From positions 2,170,001 through 2,234,000 of the forward strand of contig NZ_CP130058.1 of NCBI RefSeq assembly GCF_030644365.1: a stretch of DNA of 64,000 bases, given 5' to 3'. Under the pieces are notes generated by a model. The model was not told the origin of the DNA, did no database searches, and saw only the letters and a program-made list of their open reading frames with translations. The stretch is from Schaalia sp. HMT-172 (GTDB lineage: Bacteria > Actinomycetota > Actinomycetes > Actinomycetales > Actinomycetaceae). The position numbers and the translations under genes were made by a program. Shown here one piece after another: positions 61,809 to 64,000 of the stretch; positions within the stretch are counted from its first letter, which is position 1; each line of letters opens with the position of its first letter.

Positions 61809-61907
61809 GACAACAGCATGGCGACGGGCACCACCCTGGGCCCGCGTCGTCGCAGCTGAGCGGTTTCGCCTCCCGCGGTCCGCGATCCCATCTCATCAAG
61901 GAGCACT

Positions 61908-62438
61908 ATGTCCCACGCAATGCGTCCCGCCCTGGCTCTCGGCGCCTCCGCCGCGATCCTGGCCCTCGGCCTGTCCGCTTGCTCTGGCCTGCCCTTCGGC
62001 GGCCGCACCCCGTCCGATCGTTCCTCCGAGACCTCCTCGTCGCGCTCCTCGGAGAGCCCCTCCCCCGAGGCCACCGGCTCCGACACCTCCGCGTTTGCGA
62101 TGTACGTCGGCCAGTGCATCAACACCCCCGACGGCGCCGCCGCGACCGTCGAGGAGTTCAACTGCAACCAGCCGCACAACGGCGAGGTCTTTTACATCCA
62201 CAAGCTGACGGATGCCTCGCGCCCGTCCGAGGACGACATGGAGAAGAAGGCAACGGACGCCTGCCTGGCAGCCTTCTCCCCCTACGTCGGCAAGGACTAC
62301 GAGGACTCCAACCTGAGCATCGTGTGGATGTACCCCACGGTTCAGACCTGGGCGACGGGCGACCGCGAGATCGTCTGCATCGCGACCACCGATGACGATT
62401 CGACGCTGAACCAGTCCATCAAGGGCTCCGGCATGTGA
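61908..62438 (+). CDS. Septum-formation-type lipoprotein 3
   Basis: 176 residues. Lipobox LSAC (Cys25), Ser/Glu/Pro-rich spacer, then VGQCINTPD, FNCNQPHNGEVFYI (the classic C-x-PH-x-EV pattern), TDACLAAFSPYVG, WMYPTVQTWATGDREIVCIA, ending IKGSGM. AAGGAG six bases before the ATG. Closest in sequence to lipoprotein 4. Confidence 0.82.
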   Translation: MSHAMRPALALGASAAILALGLSACSGLPFGGRTPSDRSSETSSSRSSESPSPEATGSDTSAFAMYVGQCINTPDGAAATVEEFNCNQPHNGEVFYIHKLTDASRPSEDDMEKKATDACLAAFSPYVGKDYEDSNLSIVWMYPTVQTWATGDREIVCIATTDDDSTLNQSIKGSGM

Positions 62439-62559
62439 TTCGCATCCTGTGCGGCGGCGGTTCGGCTTCGGCCGGGCCGCCGTCGGCGTTTCTGGGCGCT
62501 CCCGGGCAGTTCCGATCGTGGGCACCAAGAACCCGGATCGTGCGGTCGCCGCGGCGTTG

Positions 62560-62565
62560 TATAGT
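62560..62565 (+). promoter_or_regulatory. TATAGT -10 element of lipoprotein 4
   Basis: TATAGT followed by GG, 87 bases before the ATG at 62653. Third occurrence of this hexamer in front of a paralogous gene. Confidence 0.6.
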
Positions 62566-62652
62566 GGAAATAGCACTACGATCAGCAATCAGGCTCGCCG
62601 CGCCGCGCTCTTCCATCACGTGTGCGAAGGCGTCGTTGCTCCAAGGAGAATC

Positions 62653-63168
62653 ATGTCTCAACGTTCCTTCGCATCCCGCACCGCGCGCCCCGCGCTGATC
62701 CTCGGGGTCTCGGCCACCATCCTGAGTTTGGGCCTGTCCGCCTGTTCCGTGTCAATGTCTGGAACTCGCAAGCCTTCGAATGGCTCCCGCACGCCGGCGG
62801 CCTCCGCGACGGTCGATACGCAGACGCAGCAACACATCGGGGAGTGTTTCCAGTTCGGGCCCGATGAGGACAGTGAAGTCACCAGCGTCGACTGCAACCA
62901 GCCTCACGATGGGGAATACTTTCATATTTTTGACTTCGCAGGCACGAACCGTCCGTCCGACGACGAGTTTAACGAGGAGAGCGACGAGGTCTGCGGCCTG
63001 ATCTTCGAGCACTACGTCGGCAAGCCCGTCGCGGACTCCACGTTGGACTACGACTGGATGCTTCCCGTTTCACAAACCTGGGAAAAAGGTGACCACACGG
63101 TGCAATGCTACCTCTTCGCCAAGGACGACAGTAAGCTCACCGGTTCCGCGAGGAACTCCAACATGTGA
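62653..63168 (+). CDS. Septum-formation-type lipoprotein 4
   Basis: 171 residues from ATG 62653 with AAGGAGA six bases upstream. Lipobox LSAC (Cys31), Ser/Thr-rich spacer, then IGECFQFGPD, VDCNQPHDGEYFHIF, DEVCGLIFEHYVG, WMLPVSQTWEKGDHTVQCY, ending ARNSNM. The frame is open upstream, but no start signal is seen there. Last member of the tandem family, convergent with the gene at 63217. Confidence 0.82.
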   Translation: MSQRSFASRTARPALILGVSATILSLGLSACSVSMSGTRKPSNGSRTPAASATVDTQTQQHIGECFQFGPDEDSEVTSVDCNQPHDGEYFHIFDFAGTNRPSDDEFNEESDEVCGLIFEHYVGKPVADSTLDYDWMLPVSQTWEKGDHTVQCYLFAKDDSKLTGSARNSNM

Positions 63169-63216
63169 CCCTGTTCCTTCGCGCGATCGTGGCGGCTCGG
63201 CTAATGCCGGGTCGCC

Positions 63217-64000
63217 TCAGTGCTTCTTGGAGGCCTTGCGCGGCTGGATTGCGGGGTTCTTCGTGGTCACGCCGTGCGTCTCCAGGGCGACGACGAGGGG
63301 CCCGTCGGCCCCCAGCTCGACGTGGGCGACCAGGATCTGGCTGTGCTTGAGGGTGGGGAGGTCGCCGCCCGCGACCGTGTTTGCCCCGTAGGCCCGGAGT
63401 TCCTCGACGATGAGGTCTCGTGCGGCTCCGGTCACAGACACGAGCGTCGTACCGCCCGGCTCGCGTAGGCGCTGCGCGGCGAAGGCACGCACCCGGCCCG
63501 CTCGAGCGTCCGCATCGATCTGTTCGGCGGCCTCGGGCTGGGTACCGAGGGCATCCACGAGCGTCACGGATCCGCCGCCGAGCGCTGCCCACGGCGCGAG
63601 AGCCTGGCGCGCCCGGGCGCTCGGGGACGCGAAGGCGCGATCGACGCCGAACGCGCTCAAGAGGTCGACGAGGTCAAAGGCCTGTCGCACGCCGAATCGG
63701 CCGAGGGGCGGATCGTCGGGCCGTTGGGCGTTCCGCGTCGTCAGGGCCGAGGCCCGCTCCACCTGCGCTGCCCGGCGTGCCGCCGCAGAGGCGACGATCG
63801 CGGGGCTGGGCACCGGGCGCGGCTTGGGGGCTGCGGCGGGCACGGTCGCGGTCGCGGCGGGCGTGGGGGTCGCTGGCGTGGGGGTCGCTGGCGCGGCGGG
63901 CGCGGGCGCATCCGCTGACGCGGAGGCGCTCTCAGGCGCGGTGTCTGCGGGCCCGGGGCGCAGAATCAGGATCGTGGAGGTGACGAGGCGTCCTTCGCTG
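63217..64000 (-). CDS. C-terminal part of a probable MutT1-like protein with degenerate histidine-phosphatase domain (cut by window edge)
   Basis: The minus-strand frame is open from 63217 to the window end (about 260 residues). Residues LVTSTILILRPGPAD, then an Ala/Pro/Thr-rich ~50-residue insertion, then DPPLGRFGVRQAFDLVDLLS, FGVDRAFASPSARARQALAP and TTLVSVTGAARDLIVEEL follow the order of a histidine phosphatase domain. The catalytic RHG/RHA is replaced by RPG and the second His is not seen, so it is probably inactive. In actinobacteria such domains follow a Nudix domain (MutT1) and sit near ppk and PiT genes, which fits the neighbourhood. The N-terminal domain lies outside the window, so the call is tentative. 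Confidence 0.5.
   Translation of the reverse strand, partial: SEGRLVTSTILILRPGPADTAPESASASADAPAPAAPATPTPATPTPAATATVPAAAPKPRPVPSPAIVASAAARRAAQVERASALTTRNAQRPDDPPLGRFGVRQAFDLVDLLSAFGVDRAFASPSARARQALAPWAALGGGSVTLVDALGTQPEAAEQIDADARAGRVRAFAAQRLREPGGTTLVSVTGAARDLIVEELRAYGANTVAGGDLPTLKHSQILVAHVELGADGPLVVALETHGVTTKNPAIQPRKASKKH

Overview
The window is GC-rich, with leaderless or GTG starts and HspR/HAIR heat-shock control of dnaK and clpB. It also carries an LAXTG sortase substrate, DUF2510 proteins, a MurT/GatD pair and a GTP-dependent PEP carboxykinase. Together these point to a high-GC actinobacterium, most likely of the Actinomycetaceae (Schaalia/Actinomyces-like). The family is inferred from gene content; no 16S or tRNA gene lies in the window.

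Layout. 0-8 kb (- strand): 5' part of clpB with its HAIR operator, a YbjN protein, a DUF418 membrane protein with repeat-rich tail, two paralogous membrane proteins, and gatD-murT. 8.0-10.8 kb: a gene desert packed with repeats. 10.8-15.2 kb (-): the dnaK-grpE-dnaJ-hspR operon behind a threefold HAIR promoter region. 15.4-19.8 kb (+): a secreted sortase-anchored alpha-L-fucosidase, rlmC and an acetyltransferase. 19.8-20.9 kb: a second repeat desert sharing elements with the first. 20.9-27.3 kb: aldo/keto reductase, M18 aminopeptidase, an intact IS3-family element (23118-24590) inserted in a terminator, ohr, a Nudix hydrolase and an AspT-type transporter. 27.4-32.3 kb (+): four tandem copies of a two-gene membrane module (A = DUF2510-linker-TM-coil; B = TM-coil-Cys-rich extracytoplasmic domain), always overlapping by 4 bp. 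32.3-36.8 kb (-): PadR regulator, ABC ATPase, FtsX permease, S4 protein. 37.3-44.9 kb: mixed singletons, including a second aldo/keto reductase, DUF4921 protein, ThiB-like lipoprotein, phosphatidylcholine-synthase-like enzyme and NPCBM lipoprotein. 45.1-51.0 kb (-): purD-purC-purS-purQ-purL. 51.1-56.5 kb (-): a MoxR/DUF58/vWA/vWA/TPR operon. 56.7-58.5 kb (-): pckG. 58.9-63.2 kb (+): DUF47-PiT phosphate transport followed by four paralogous septum-formation-type lipoproteins. 63.2-64 kb (-): 3' part of a probable MutT1-like protein with a degenerate histidine-phosphatase domain.

How parts work together. HspR made from the dnaK operon would feed back on its own HAIR sites and on clpB. PurS, PurQ and PurL form the FGAM synthase, with PurD and PurC acting before and after it. 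PadR probably represses its own ABC/FtsX exporter. DUF47 and PiT form a phosphate uptake unit. GatD and MurT amidate lipid II.

Most unusual content: (1) the four A/B DUF2510 modules; (2) five inverted tandem arrays of different 19-20 bp units in the two deserts; (3) two 105-107 bp inverted-repeat elements shared by those deserts; (4) a 13-mer, GACGAGGCCGGGG, occurring nine times exactly in the window; (5) the four-member lipoprotein family with reused TATAGT promoters.
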